Assembly: GCA_021787615.1 (NCBI GenBank) | Contig: JAJYLP010000022.1 | Coordinates: forward strand, 1 to 44,436 | Length of the DNA stretch: 44,436 bases | DNA from: Pseudomonadota bacterium | GTDB taxonomy: Bacteria > Pseudomonadota > Gammaproteobacteria > Steroidobacterales > Steroidobacteraceae | Reading direction: 5' to 3' | Part shown: piece after piece, positions 33,202 to 41,362 of the stretch | How the letters are laid out: every line of letters starts with the position of its first letter | Position numbering within the stretch: the first letter of the stretch is position 1 | The notes under the pieces: model-generated | Seen by the model: only the letters and a program-made list of their open reading frames with translations | The model's database searches: none | Told to the model about the DNA's origin: nothing | Translations under genes and position numbers: made by a program

Positions 33202-35193
33202 GTGCGCAAGATGGCGGCAGGCGTCATGTTGACCGCGTGGGCCGCATGCGGCTGTCCGGCGTTTGCCAGGACCGGTTCGCCGCCGGCCCACTTGGCGACG
33301 GTGTTCGGGGCGTTGCCTCAGGTGAGCGGCGTCGCGCTCAGCCGCAGCGGCCGGATGCTTGCCTGGATCCAGCGTCAGGGCTTGCAGAGCAGCGTCGTGG
33401 TCTACGACTACGCCGCGCATCGCGTGCAGCGGGTCTTTCACGTCGATCCGCGGATGCGACCGCGCAGCTTGGATTGGGACGGTGCCGACATGCTGCTGGT
33501 CACGGTTAACATGACCGTTCAGCCGGGATTCGGTGAGAACAGCCCGTACTTCACCCTCTCGCGCACGCTGGCCTTGGATATCGCGACCGGACAGACGAAA
33601 CTGCTGCTGATGTCCGGCAACGGCCGCGAGTACGTCACCGGTGCGCAACTGCTGCTGGACAACGCGCCGCTGCCCTACAGCGTGATCATGTTCACGTACC
33701 AGTGGTCAGGCGACTCGTACCGATCGCGCACCGGTACCCTGATCCACGGCGGCTGGCGGGATTCCGGCTGGGAGGGCGATCTGTTCGCCGTCGATCCGTA
33801 CAGCGGGGCTGACAAGATCATCGGCTACGGCACTCCCCTCACCACTGGTTGGGTGGTGAACCGCGACGGCATGCCGGTGGCCCGCGCCGAATATCATCCT
33901 CGCCATCATCGCTTCGTGCTGCAGGCGCGGCATGGATCGCAGTGGGTGCCGATTTATCAACGCGCGGACGGCGTGCAGCCGGCGCTCCTCGCCGTCACTC
34001 GTCACCACGATGCGCTGCGCGCGATCATGCCGGCCCGCGACGGGCTGGAGAATCTGTGGGCCGTACCGCTCGACGGCGCGCCGCCGAAGGAGTTGCTGCC
34101 CCGACTGAAGCACAGTGTGCTTTCCGCGGTTGTCAGTCCGTCCGGACGGGTGCTCGGGGTTGCCCTGGGCGGCGGTCCGGGGTTTCACTGGTTGAATGCC
34201 GCTGCCCGGATTCGCTATGAGTCGGTCGCGCGGGCGTTCCCTGGCCGTTCGGTGCAAGTCTACGACCCCTCGCGCAACGGCATGGAGGTTCTGGCCAAGG
34301 TACGCGGGCCCGCCCACCCGCCCGCCTACTATCTCACCGACTTCGTCGCGCATAGCGCCATGGTGATCGGTCAGGCGTATCCGCAGCTTGCTAAAATACG
34401 TCTCGCCTCGGCCCGGGCCGTCGATTACCGGAGCGGCGACGGGCATGAAGTCCACGCCATGGTATTTTTGCCGCCGGGAGGCGCAAGAGACCTGCCGCTG
34501 GTCATACTAGCGCCCGGCGGCCCGGAGATCGGCGGGCCGCAGCGATTCGACTGGCTGGCGCAATACCTGGCGATGAGCGGCTATGCGGTGCTGCGGCCCG
34601 ACCTGTCGTGGCTGGGAATCGGCGGCCCGAACAGGGAGGCGGGCACGTTGCACCAATGGGACGGCGTGTCGCAGCGATACGCCCTGGATGGGCTGCGGCT
34701 GGTGGTTAAAGAGGGTTTGGCGGATCCACGGCGGGTATGCCTCCTCGGCGTCGGATACGGCGGCTACGCGGCGCTCGCGGGCGCCGCCTTCTCACCGCAG
34801 GCCTATGCGTGCGCGGTCAGCATCAACGGCATCTCCGATTTGTCGGCCTTCATCCGCTACGAGGACAATCTTTTCGGCGGCTTGGGCCTGCCGTCCGCCG
34901 CCGCGAGATATTGGCGCGCCGCAGTGGGCTCTCCGACCGACCCGAAAGTGATCGCCGAATCCCCGGCGAACGCTGCGCAGAAGATGCGTGCGGCCGTCCT
35001 GCTGCTGCACAGCGTGGACGACACGGCAGTGCCATTCTCCCAGTCGCAGGAGATGGCCAACGCGCTGATGGCACTCGGCAAACCCGTGACACTGATCCGC
35101 CTGCCTGGTGTCGACCAGTCGCTCGATCGCAGCGCGACCCGCATCGCGGTGTTGCGCGCCATCACGCCATTTCTGCGCAGGTATCTGCATTAG
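33202..35193 (+). CDS. Secreted S9 prolyl-oligopeptidase homologue, catalytic residues lost
   Basis: A 663-residue protein with a signal peptide (MAAGVMLTAWAACGCPAFA), a beta-propeller-like region (about 45-400) and a C-terminal alpha/beta hydrolase domain of S9 type (LPLVILAPGGPEIGG, AVLRPDLSW, DGLRLVVKEGLADPRRVCLLG). The nucleophile elbow reads GVGYGGYAA, with Gly518 where active enzymes have Ser (GxSxGG). The acid Asp607 is kept in HSVDDTAVP, but the catalytic His position in the usual GEDH motif reads GVDQ, Gln639. Two of three triad residues are thus gone while the frame is intact. The GTG start has GGGGAGGA four bases before it. By eye the gene is less GC-rich than its neighbours. It is probably a pseudoenzyme with a binding role. 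Confidence 0.87.
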   Translation: MRKMAAGVMLTAWAACGCPAFARTGSPPAHLATVFGALPQVSGVALSRSGRMLAWIQRQGLQSSVVVYDYAAHRVQRVFHVDPRMRPRSLDWDGADMLLVTVNMTVQPGFGENSPYFTLSRTLALDIATGQTKLLLMSGNGREYVTGAQLLLDNAPLPYSVIMFTYQWSGDSYRSRTGTLIHGGWRDSGWEGDLFAVDPYSGADKIIGYGTPLTTGWVVNRDGMPVARAEYHPRHHRFVLQARHGSQWVPIYQRADGVQPALLAVTRHHDALRAIMPARDGLENLWAVPLDGAPPKELLPRLKHSVLSAVVSPSGRVLGVALGGGPGFHWLNAAARIRYESVARAFPGRSVQVYDPSRNGMEVLAKVRGPAHPPAYYLTDFVAHSAMVIGQAYPQLAKIRLASARAVDYRSGDGHEVHAMVFLPPGGARDLPLVILAPGGPEIGGPQRFDWLAQYLAMSGYAVLRPDLSWLGIGGPNREAGTLHQWDGVSQRYALDGLRLVVKEGLADPRRVCLLGVGYGGYAALAGAAFSPQAYACAVSINGISDLSAFIRYEDNLFGGLGLPSAAARYWRAAVGSPTDPKVIAESPANAAQKMRAAVLLLHSVDDTAVPFSQSQEMANALMALGKPVTLIRLPGVDQSLDRSATRIAVLRAITPFLRRYLH

Positions 35194-35299
35194 CGGTCGC
35201 AAGGCGGTGCGGGACGGGCCGGCGGGGCAGCCGGCGGGAAGGAGCGGGAACGAGGATCGGTCTAGATCGAATCGAGAGCGAACTGCCGGAGAGAGCGGA

Positions 35300-37099
35300 A
35301 TGAGCCCGGGCATCTTCGAGGACAGCAAGACTCTGCGTGACGAACTCGGGGTCCTGTTGGGAGAAATGCCGCTGTTCAGCGGCCTGCCGCCGATGGTACT
35401 GCGTGAGATCGCCGCGGCGGCGGAGTGGCTGTCGCTGCCTGGCGGCGCGGTCCTGTTCTCCGCGGGCGAGTCGGCCGATGCGCTCTATGTCGTGTTGAGC
35501 GGGAGCCTCGCGGTGCTCACCGCGGGCGGGCGCGCCCAGGGGCGCTTTCTCGCCCGGCTCGCCGCCGGCGACACGGTCGGGGAGATGGGCCTGATCTCGG
35601 GCCATCCGCGCACCGCCAACGTGGTGGCGCTGCGCAACACGGAGCTGGCGCGCATCTCCAGCCGCGCCTTCAATGAGGTGCTGCGGCGCGAACCGGAAGC
35701 GATGTGGCGCATCGCGCAGCTGATGGTCAAGCGCCTGGAGCGCATGGACAACCCGCCGCGCGCGCATGTGCGCGGCGCCTGCACGTTCACGGTGTTGCCG
35801 CAGAGCATGGAGGTGGATTCCGCGGGATTCTCGACCTCGCTGGTCAAAGCGCTCGGTCAGTTCGGGCGCACCGAGCTGGTCTGGAACGTGCGCGCCGGCA
35901 CGCACACCAGCCAGTGGTTCAACAACATCGAGTCGGTGAACGATTTCGTCGTCTATGTCGCGGAGCCCACGCCCAACCGCTGGACCAAGCTGTGCGAGCG
36001 GCAGGCCGATGCGCTGCTGCTGCTGGCGCGGGCCGAGAGCCCCGCGGGCAGCTGGGCTGCCCTGCGCTGGCCGCACGATCACAGCCTGACCCCGCAGCGC
36101 TGGGAGTTGATTCTGGCGCACGACAGCGGCATCGAGACCGGGGCCGCCGCGCGCTGGCTCACCAACCTGCCGGACATCCCCCACCACCACGTCCAGTCCG
36201 CGGACGATTACGCGCGTCTGGCGCGTACGCTCACTGGGCGCGCGGTCGGGCTCGTGCTCTCCGGTGGGGGCGCGCGCGGTTTCGCGCACATCGGCGCGAT
36301 CAAAGCGCTGCGCGAGGCGGGCGTCCCCATCGATCTGCTCGGCGGCACCAGCATGGGCGGGATTCTCGGCGCCGGCATGGCCGCGCGCTGGAGCGCGCAG
36401 GAGCTGACCGAGCGCTTCCGGCACTACTTCGTCGAGTCCCGGCCGCTGCGCGACTACACGCTGCCGTTCGTGTCGCTCGTGTCCGGGCGCAAAGTGAGCC
36501 GGATGCTCTTCGAGGCGTTCGGCGAGCTGGCGATCGAGGATCTGCCGCTCGCCTTCTTCTGCGTCTCCTCCAACCTGACCTCCGGCCATGTCCATGTTCA
36601 CCGGCGCGGTGAGCTGTGGCGTGCGCTGCGCGCCTCGGTGTCGGTCCCGGGTGTGCTGCCACCGGTGGTGCACGAGGGTGAAGTGCTGGTCGACGGGGGC
36701 GCGATGAACAATCTTCCGGTCGACGTCATGCTCGAGCTCGGCCGCGGACCGGTGATCGGCTGCGATGCCGGCGCCGACCGCGCCTTCGCCACTCACGGTG
36801 GCGATGTCGATGTGCCGCTGCCGTGGCAGCTGATGCGCTGGATCAAGGCGCGGCGGCACCTGCCCAACATCTTCCAGATCCTCTGGCGCACCGGCATGGT
36901 CAACAGCACGGCGCTCTCGGCCGCGCAGCGCGACCGGACGGACCTGATGCTGCGCCCTCCGCTCGCCGACATCGACATGCTCAACTGGAAGGCGTTCGAG
37001 CGGGCCATTCAGGCCGGGTACGAGTACACCGCGCGGCGCATCGACGAGCTGCCCGACGATTCCCCGCTCTGGCGCAGCGCCGGGATGGGCGGCGGTTAG
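35300..37099 (+). CDS. cNMP-binding domain / patatin-like phospholipase
   Basis: A 599-residue protein of the NTE/RssA-like group. Residues 20-140 form a cyclic-nucleotide-binding domain (MPLFSGLPPMVLREIA, VLFSAGESADALYVVLSGSL, VGEMGLISGHPRTANV). A middle region of about 170 residues (TFTVLPQSMEVDSAGF onwards) resembles the linker found in bacterial NTE-like proteins. The patatin domain has the oxyanion loop GGGARGFAHIGA, nucleophile Ser351 in GGTSMGGI and Asp465 in DGGAMNNLP, so the Ser-Asp dyad is complete. The likely activity is lysophospholipase or phospholipase gated by a cyclic nucleotide; the ligand is not known. GGAGAG precedes the ATG. The longer upstream frame overlaps the S9 gene. 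Confidence 0.92.
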   Translation: MSPGIFEDSKTLRDELGVLLGEMPLFSGLPPMVLREIAAAAEWLSLPGGAVLFSAGESADALYVVLSGSLAVLTAGGRAQGRFLARLAAGDTVGEMGLISGHPRTANVVALRNTELARISSRAFNEVLRREPEAMWRIAQLMVKRLERMDNPPRAHVRGACTFTVLPQSMEVDSAGFSTSLVKALGQFGRTELVWNVRAGTHTSQWFNNIESVNDFVVYVAEPTPNRWTKLCERQADALLLLARAESPAGSWAALRWPHDHSLTPQRWELILAHDSGIETGAAARWLTNLPDIPHHHVQSADDYARLARTLTGRAVGLVLSGGGARGFAHIGAIKALREAGVPIDLLGGTSMGGILGAGMAARWSAQELTERFRHYFVESRPLRDYTLPFVSLVSGRKVSRMLFEAFGELAIEDLPLAFFCVSSNLTSGHVHVHRRGELWRALRASVSVPGVLPPVVHEGEVLVDGGAMNNLPVDVMLELGRGPVIGCDAGADRAFATHGGDVDVPLPWQLMRWIKARRHLPNIFQILWRTGMVNSTALSAAQRDRTDLMLRPPLADIDMLNWKAFERAIQAGYEYTARRIDELPDDSPLWRSAGMGGG

Positions 37100-37117
37100 G
37101 ACCCTGCCGGCCGCGGA

Positions 37118-37146
37118 TTGCGGGCGCGGTGCCGTAACTGTATACT
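37118..37146 (+). promoter_or_regulatory. Candidate sigma-70 promoter for GST gene
   Basis: TTGCGG (37118-37123) and TATACT (37141-37146) are spaced by exactly 17 bases, 33 bases before the GST start. The -10 matches five of six consensus bases, the -35 three of six. Confidence 0.5.
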
Positions 37147-37178
37147 CATACAGCTATCCACCTGAACGGAGCGCCCAG

Positions 37179-37775
37179 ATGATCACGCTGTTTCATCACC
37201 CGAAGACCCGCTCCACGCGCTTCATATTCCTGCTCGAGGAGCTCGGGGTCCCCTACCAGATCCGCCTCGTCAGCGTGCGCAAGCGCGATGGCACGGGCGA
37301 GCGCGACCCGGCCAACCCGCACCCGCATGGCAAGGTGCCCGCGATCATCGACGACGGCACCGTGGTGTTTGAATCCCCCGCCATCGCGCTGTACCTGACC
37401 GACCGGTTTGCCGAGCGCGGCCTCGGACCGCCGGTGGGGGATGCGGACCGCGGCGCGTATCTGTCGTGGCTCGCCTATTACAGCGGCGTTCTCGAGCCGG
37501 CTTTCGTGTCGAAGTTCCTCAACGTGCAGGTGCCGCGCGGCACCGCCGGCTGGGTCGCGGTGGAGGAGGCGATGCCCACGCTCATCCAGGCGCTGTCGCG
37601 CGGGCCTTACCTCCTCGGTGAGCGCTTCAGCGCAGCCGACGTGCTCTACGGCACCACGTTCGCCATGTTCAGCCAGAGCCCCCTGATGGAGAAGTCCGCG
37701 GTCATCGACGCCTATGCGCAGCGCGTCGTTGCGCGCCCGGCCTTCCAGCGCGCCATGGCGCACGACGGCGGCTGA
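37179..37775 (+). CDS. Glutathione S-transferase family protein
   Basis: A 198-residue cytosolic GST. The thioredoxin-like N domain has HHPKTRSTRFIFLLEELGVP with the likely catalytic Ser/Thr at 12-13, the cis-proline of HGKVPAII and the glutathione-binding ESPAIALYL. The helical C domain has LLGERFSAADVLYGTT. It has its own promoter-like sequence upstream. The DUF2064 glycosyltransferase gene follows on the same strand, 76 bases later. gshA, which makes the glutathione precursor, is about 4 kb downstream. The substrate is unknown. Confidence 0.92.
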   Translation: MITLFHHPKTRSTRFIFLLEELGVPYQIRLVSVRKRDGTGERDPANPHPHGKVPAIIDDGTVVFESPAIALYLTDRFAERGLGPPVGDADRGAYLSWLAYYSGVLEPAFVSKFLNVQVPRGTAGWVAVEEAMPTLIQALSRGPYLLGERFSAADVLYGTTFAMFSQSPLMEKSAVIDAYAQRVVARPAFQRAMAHDGG

Positions 37776-37851
37776 TCGGTGGCCGGGATTGCATGTCCGC
37801 GCGGCGCCCCGCAAGATCCCCTGGGGCGACAACGGGGCTGACCGCGGCCGG

Positions 37852-38556
37852 ATGCAGACGCACGCTCACGCATTATCGAATCGACATGCGGCGCTGGTGC
37901 TTTTCTGCCGCAGACCGCTGCCCGGCGATGGCAAGCGCCGGCTCGCGCGCGCACTCGGAGACACGCAGACACTTGCCGTCGCCCGCGCGCTGCTGCAGTG
38001 CGTGCTCGAGGACGCGGAACCGTGGCCGGGCCCGCTCATCCTTTCTCCCTCGCAGCCCGGTGATACCGAGTGGGCCGGGCAGCTGCTGAGGCGTGCCGCG
38101 CGGGTCATACCGCAGCCCGACGGCAACCTGGGCGATCGCATCGCGGCCGTCGACACGCTCGTGCGGCGTGAAGGGTGCGATCGCGTCCTGTTCATCGGAA
38201 GCGATGCCCCGTCGCTGCATCCCCTCGATCTCGCCGCGGCGTCTGAGACGCTCGACCGGTCTGATGTGGTGCTTATCCCCGCCGTGGACGGCGGCGTGAC
38301 GCTGATGGGCTCGCGCGCGGGCTGGCCTGGCCTGGCCGGTCTGCCGTGGAGCGAAGCCACGCTCGGCTCGTCGCTTGCGCATGCCTGCCGAACCGCAGGC
38401 CTCACCGTCACGGTGTTCGAGGAGTCCTATGATGTCGATGAGCCGGCCGACTGCCTGCTCGCCATCGAGCGGCTCGCGCAGGACGAACGGCCGGCACGAC
38501 GCCGGCTGCGCGCGCTGCTGACGGAGTTGACGTTTCCGCCCGCGATGCCGTCCTGA
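37852..38556 (+). CDS. DUF2064 / TIGR04282-type glycosyltransferase
   Basis: A 234-residue GT-A-like protein. The nucleotide-sugar site resembles LVLFCRRPLPGDGKRRLARAL. The metal region is VLFIGSDAPSLHPLDL, and the end of the domain has LPWSEATLGSSL and YDVDEPADCL. TIGR04282 members are annotated as arsenosugar biosynthesis glycosyltransferases because some occur with ArsM and ArsS, but many do not. Neither ArsM nor a typical ArsS is visible here. The upstream frame overlaps GST; MQTHAHALSNRHAAL at 37852 begins just before homology. The next gene downstream is a radical SAM enzyme (87-base gap). Confidence 0.82.
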   Translation: MQTHAHALSNRHAALVLFCRRPLPGDGKRRLARALGDTQTLAVARALLQCVLEDAEPWPGPLILSPSQPGDTEWAGQLLRRAARVIPQPDGNLGDRIAAVDTLVRREGCDRVLFIGSDAPSLHPLDLAAASETLDRSDVVLIPAVDGGVTLMGSRAGWPGLAGLPWSEATLGSSLAHACRTAGLTVTVFEESYDVDEPADCLLAIERLAQDERPARRRLRALLTELTFPPAMPS

Positions 38557-38643
38557 ACGGTGCCGAACGCTGCATAATCGGGCGCGCGCGATGAGCCGCG
38601 CAAGCGGCCTGTCGCCGGCACGCCTGGCGAAGAGGAAACACGA

Positions 38644-39588
38644 ATGAGCGCTTCAATCGCGGCGTCCGCAGCCGCCGATGACCGGGACGACTGGCTGTTG
38701 ACGGCGGGCGGTGAGCCGCGCGGTTACATCCAGCCGCACGCGCTCGCCGAGCTGTGGTTTCACACCGGCTCGGCGTGCAATCTCGCCTGCCCGTTTTGCC
38801 TGGAAGGTTCGCGGCCGGGTGACCGGCGGATCGAGCGGGTGCGCTTCGCGGACCTGGCGCCGTTGCTCGATGAGGCCGAGGCGCTCGGCGTGCGGCAGCT
38901 GTCCTTCACCGGCGGCGAGCCGTTCCTGGTGAGGGACATGGTGCGCATTCTCGCGCGCGCGCTCGAGATCGCGCCCGCGCTGGTGCTGACCAACGGCGTG
39001 GGCGCCCTGCCGCGGCGGCTGGCGCAGCTGCACGCGCTCAAGGGAAAGCCGCACGCGCTCAGCCTGCGCATCAGTCTCGATTATCCCGACGCCGAGCGTC
39101 ACGATGCGGGCCGCGGTGCGGGCAGTTTCGTCGAGGCGTGCCGCACGCTGCAGCAGCTGCACGCTGAGGGCTTCGCCGTGTCGGTGGCGCGTCAGATGGA
39201 GCCGCAGGAAGCCTCAGGAGCGTGCGAGCGGCGCTTCCGGGAGTTGTTCTCACGCCTCGGACTGCCCGAGGGGCTGAACCTCGTGGCCTTTCCGGATTTC
39301 GGCACGCCCGGCGCGCGCCGGGCGGTGCCGCAGGTGACCCGCTCGTGCATGACGACCTATCAAAGCGAGTCGAGTCGCCGTGAATTCATGTGCGCCTACA
39401 GCAAGATGGTCGTGAAAATCTCCGGGCGCATGCGGGTCTACGCCTGCACGCTGGTCGATGACGATCCCGCATACGATCAGGGCGGCACGCTCGCCGAGAG
39501 CCTGGGCCGGCGCGTCATGCTGCGTCATCACCGCTGCTATGCCTGCTTCAAGTACGGCGCGTCCTGCAGCGAAACGAAAGGGCATTGA
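38644..39588 (+). CDS. Radical SAM enzyme with C-terminal Cys-rich region
   Basis: A 314-residue protein. The CX3CX2C motif CNLACPFC (Cys45, 49, 52) should hold the [4Fe-4S] cluster that cleaves SAM, and the GGE motif follows in SFTGGEPFLV. A conserved stretch reads SLDYPDAERHDAGRGAGSF. Five further cysteines lie near the end (250, 268, 298, 301, 308; the last three as CYACFKYGASC), as in enzymes with a second cluster (SPASM/Twitch-like). I think I have seen close relatives in proteobacterial genomes, but I know of no assigned reaction. It follows the DUF2064 glycosyltransferase and converges on the MTA/MTI phosphorylase with a 17-base gap. Confidence 0.88.
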   Translation: MSASIAASAAADDRDDWLLTAGGEPRGYIQPHALAELWFHTGSACNLACPFCLEGSRPGDRRIERVRFADLAPLLDEAEALGVRQLSFTGGEPFLVRDMVRILARALEIAPALVLTNGVGALPRRLAQLHALKGKPHALSLRISLDYPDAERHDAGRGAGSFVEACRTLQQLHAEGFAVSVARQMEPQEASGACERRFRELFSRLGLPEGLNLVAFPDFGTPGARRAVPQVTRSCMTTYQSESSRREFMCAYSKMVVKISGRMRVYACTLVDDDPAYDQGGTLAESLGRRVMLRHHRCYACFKYGASCSETKGH

Positions 39589-39605
39589 GCGGCCGCGGGT
39601 CCCGG

Positions 39606-40454
39606 TCAGCTCGCGAGAAAATCGAGAACTGCCCGCTGCGCCGCGCTGAGCGCATCGCGCGGCGTGACCACCGCCGAGCGCAGCGCCTGCCGGCAGGGCC
39701 TGGACTCGTCCTCGAGGTACTCGGCCACGGCGCGCGCGATCAGCCGCTGCACGCGCGCCAGGCTGTCGTGAAACTGCCGCATCACCTGCTCGAGCGACAC
39801 GTGCTGCGCGGGATCCTCGAGCCAGCAGTCATAGTCGGTTGCCACCGCGACCGTGCAGTAGCCGAGTTGCGCCTCGAGCGCGAGGAACGCCTCGGGCACG
39901 TTGGTCATGCCGACCAGGTCCGCGCCCGCGGCACGCAGCCAGAGACTCTCCGCGCGTGTGCCGAGGCGCGGGCCCTCGATGCACGCATAGGTCTTGTCCC
40001 GGTGCAGCGGCAGATCGAGCGCGGCGGCGGATCGCGCCAGCAGCGCGCTGGTCGCCGCGCAGGTCGGGTGCGCGCTCGAGACGTGCGCCACCATCCCCTG
40101 GCCGAAAAAACTGGCCGCGCGCAGACCCTTGGTGAAATCCAGATACTGCGCCGGCAGCGCCAGATCGCCGGGCCGGATCTCCTCGCGCAGGCTCCCCACC
40201 GCGGATACTCCGATCACGGTGCGCACACCGACGCTCTTCAACGCCCAGATGTTGGCCCGGAAGTTGATCTCGCTCGGCAGCAGATGGTGCCGCAGGCCGT
40301 GGCGCGCCAGGAATGCGACCGGTGTGCCGCCCAACCGGCCGAGCATCACCGGCGCGGATGGTTCGCCGAACGGGGTGTCCAGCTGGCGGGTTTCGTTGAC
40401 TTCCAAGCCGTCCATGCGGTACAGGCCCGTACCGCCGATAATGCCGATCGTCAT
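39606..40454 (-). CDS. S-methyl-5'-thioadenosine/thioinosine phosphorylase
   Basis: A 282-residue nucleoside phosphorylase of the MTAP/MTIP family, starting MTIGIIGGTGLYRMDGL. It has the phosphate-binding RHG (FLARHGLRHHLLPSEINFRANIWALK), VSAVGSLREEIRPGDL, the substrate region GMTNVPEAFLA and ATDYDCW. It recycles methylthioadenosine (or the deaminated methylthioinosine, as in Pseudomonas) from polyamine synthesis and from some radical SAM reactions. Adenine or hypoxanthine specificity cannot be decided by eye. The frame stays open upstream, but the start at 40454 is the family N terminus. It is divergent from the DUF1499 gene. Confidence 0.93.
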   Translation of the reverse strand: MTIGIIGGTGLYRMDGLEVNETRQLDTPFGEPSAPVMLGRLGGTPVAFLARHGLRHHLLPSEINFRANIWALKSVGVRTVIGVSAVGSLREEIRPGDLALPAQYLDFTKGLRAASFFGQGMVAHVSSAHPTCAATSALLARSAAALDLPLHRDKTYACIEGPRLGTRAESLWLRAAGADLVGMTNVPEAFLALEAQLGYCTVAVATDYDCWLEDPAQHVSLEQVMRQFHDSLARVQRLIARAVAEYLEDESRPCRQALRSAVVTPRDALSAAQRAVLDFLAS

Positions 40455-40545
40455 GGGATTCTCTGTTGCGCCTGTGGCCGCGAGGCTGCAAGATGCCTCA
40501 AACGAAGCCGGGCAACAAGTTCGGCGTCTGATACGGGGCCACTCG

Positions 40546-41343
40546 ATGAATACCCCTCGGTTTCCCTCGCTGCACCCGCCGCGCTGGCCCGGACGAATCA
40601 CCTACGCGGGGCTGTGGATCCTCGGCGCCGGACTGCTGCTCACCCTGCTCGCCGGGCCGCTCAACCGCTTCCACCTCGCGGGCGTGGGCACGGCGCTGAT
40701 GACCCTGGTCATCGGCCTCGGCGTGGTCGTGCTCGGCACGGCGGTGAGCATTGTCGGGGTGCTCCTCGCGAGCGCCAAGGGAGCCCGCATCCCGGGCACG
40801 GCGGCCGTGGTCGGCATCATCGTCGGGCTCGCGGTGAGTGCCTATGTGCTCTCCTGGGTCGAGCGGGCGCGCACCACTCCGCCGATCAACGACATCACCA
40901 CCGATCTGGCGAACCCGCCGAAGTTCGTCGCGGCCATTGCGCTGCGCGAGCGCGCGCACGCGACCGTTCCCGCACAATACCGGCGCGAGGTTCCCGGCCC
41001 CGGCGGCAAGATGATCGATGTGCCGCAGCTGCAGACCGAGTACTATCCGTACATCAAGCCGCTGTTGCTCGCCGTGCCGCCGACGCAGGCGCTGGCGAGG
41101 GCCGAGCGCGTCGCCAAGGCCCTGGGCTGGCGCATCGACGCGTACGTGCCCGCCGACGGCCGCCTGGAAGCGACCGCCCATACGTTCTTCTTCGATTTCA
41201 AGGACGACATCGTGGTGCGTGTTCGGCCGCACGGCACCGGCTCGCGCGTCGACGTGCGCAGCGAGTCGCGGGTCGGCCTCGGCGACATCGGCACAAACGC
41301 CGCGCGCATCAGGCTGTTCCTGCAGCGGATGCGCTCGCCCTGA
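40546..41343 (+). CDS. DUF1499 membrane protein
   Basis: A 265-residue protein with three predicted membrane helices in the first 110 residues (ITYAGLWILGAGLLLTLLAG; TALMTLVIGLGVVVLGTAVS; AAVVGIIVGLAVSAYVLSWV). A soluble DUF1499 domain follows, with DITTDLANPPKFV, YYPYIKPLLL and a C-terminal DDIVVRVRPHGTGSRVDVRSESRVG-type ending that continues GDIGTNAARI. The function of DUF1499 is unknown. The start ATG at 40546 is preceded by a stretch that belongs to the shared 91-base region with the phosphorylase. The gene precedes gshA by 19 bases, so the two are likely co-transcribed. Confidence 0.87.
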   Translation: MNTPRFPSLHPPRWPGRITYAGLWILGAGLLLTLLAGPLNRFHLAGVGTALMTLVIGLGVVVLGTAVSIVGVLLASAKGARIPGTAAVVGIIVGLAVSAYVLSWVERARTTPPINDITTDLANPPKFVAAIALRERAHATVPAQYRREVPGPGGKMIDVPQLQTEYYPYIKPLLLAVPPTQALARAERVAKALGWRIDAYVPADGRLEATAHTFFFDFKDDIVVRVRPHGTGSRVDVRSESRVGLGDIGTNAARIRLFLQRMRSP

Positions 41344-41362
41344 CTCGAGGTATCGCGATTCC

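Noticed and set aside
37852-39588. Complete arsenosugar cluster
   Set aside because: ArsM is absent and the radical SAM protein lacks the typical ArsS sequence, so only a loose analogy is reported.
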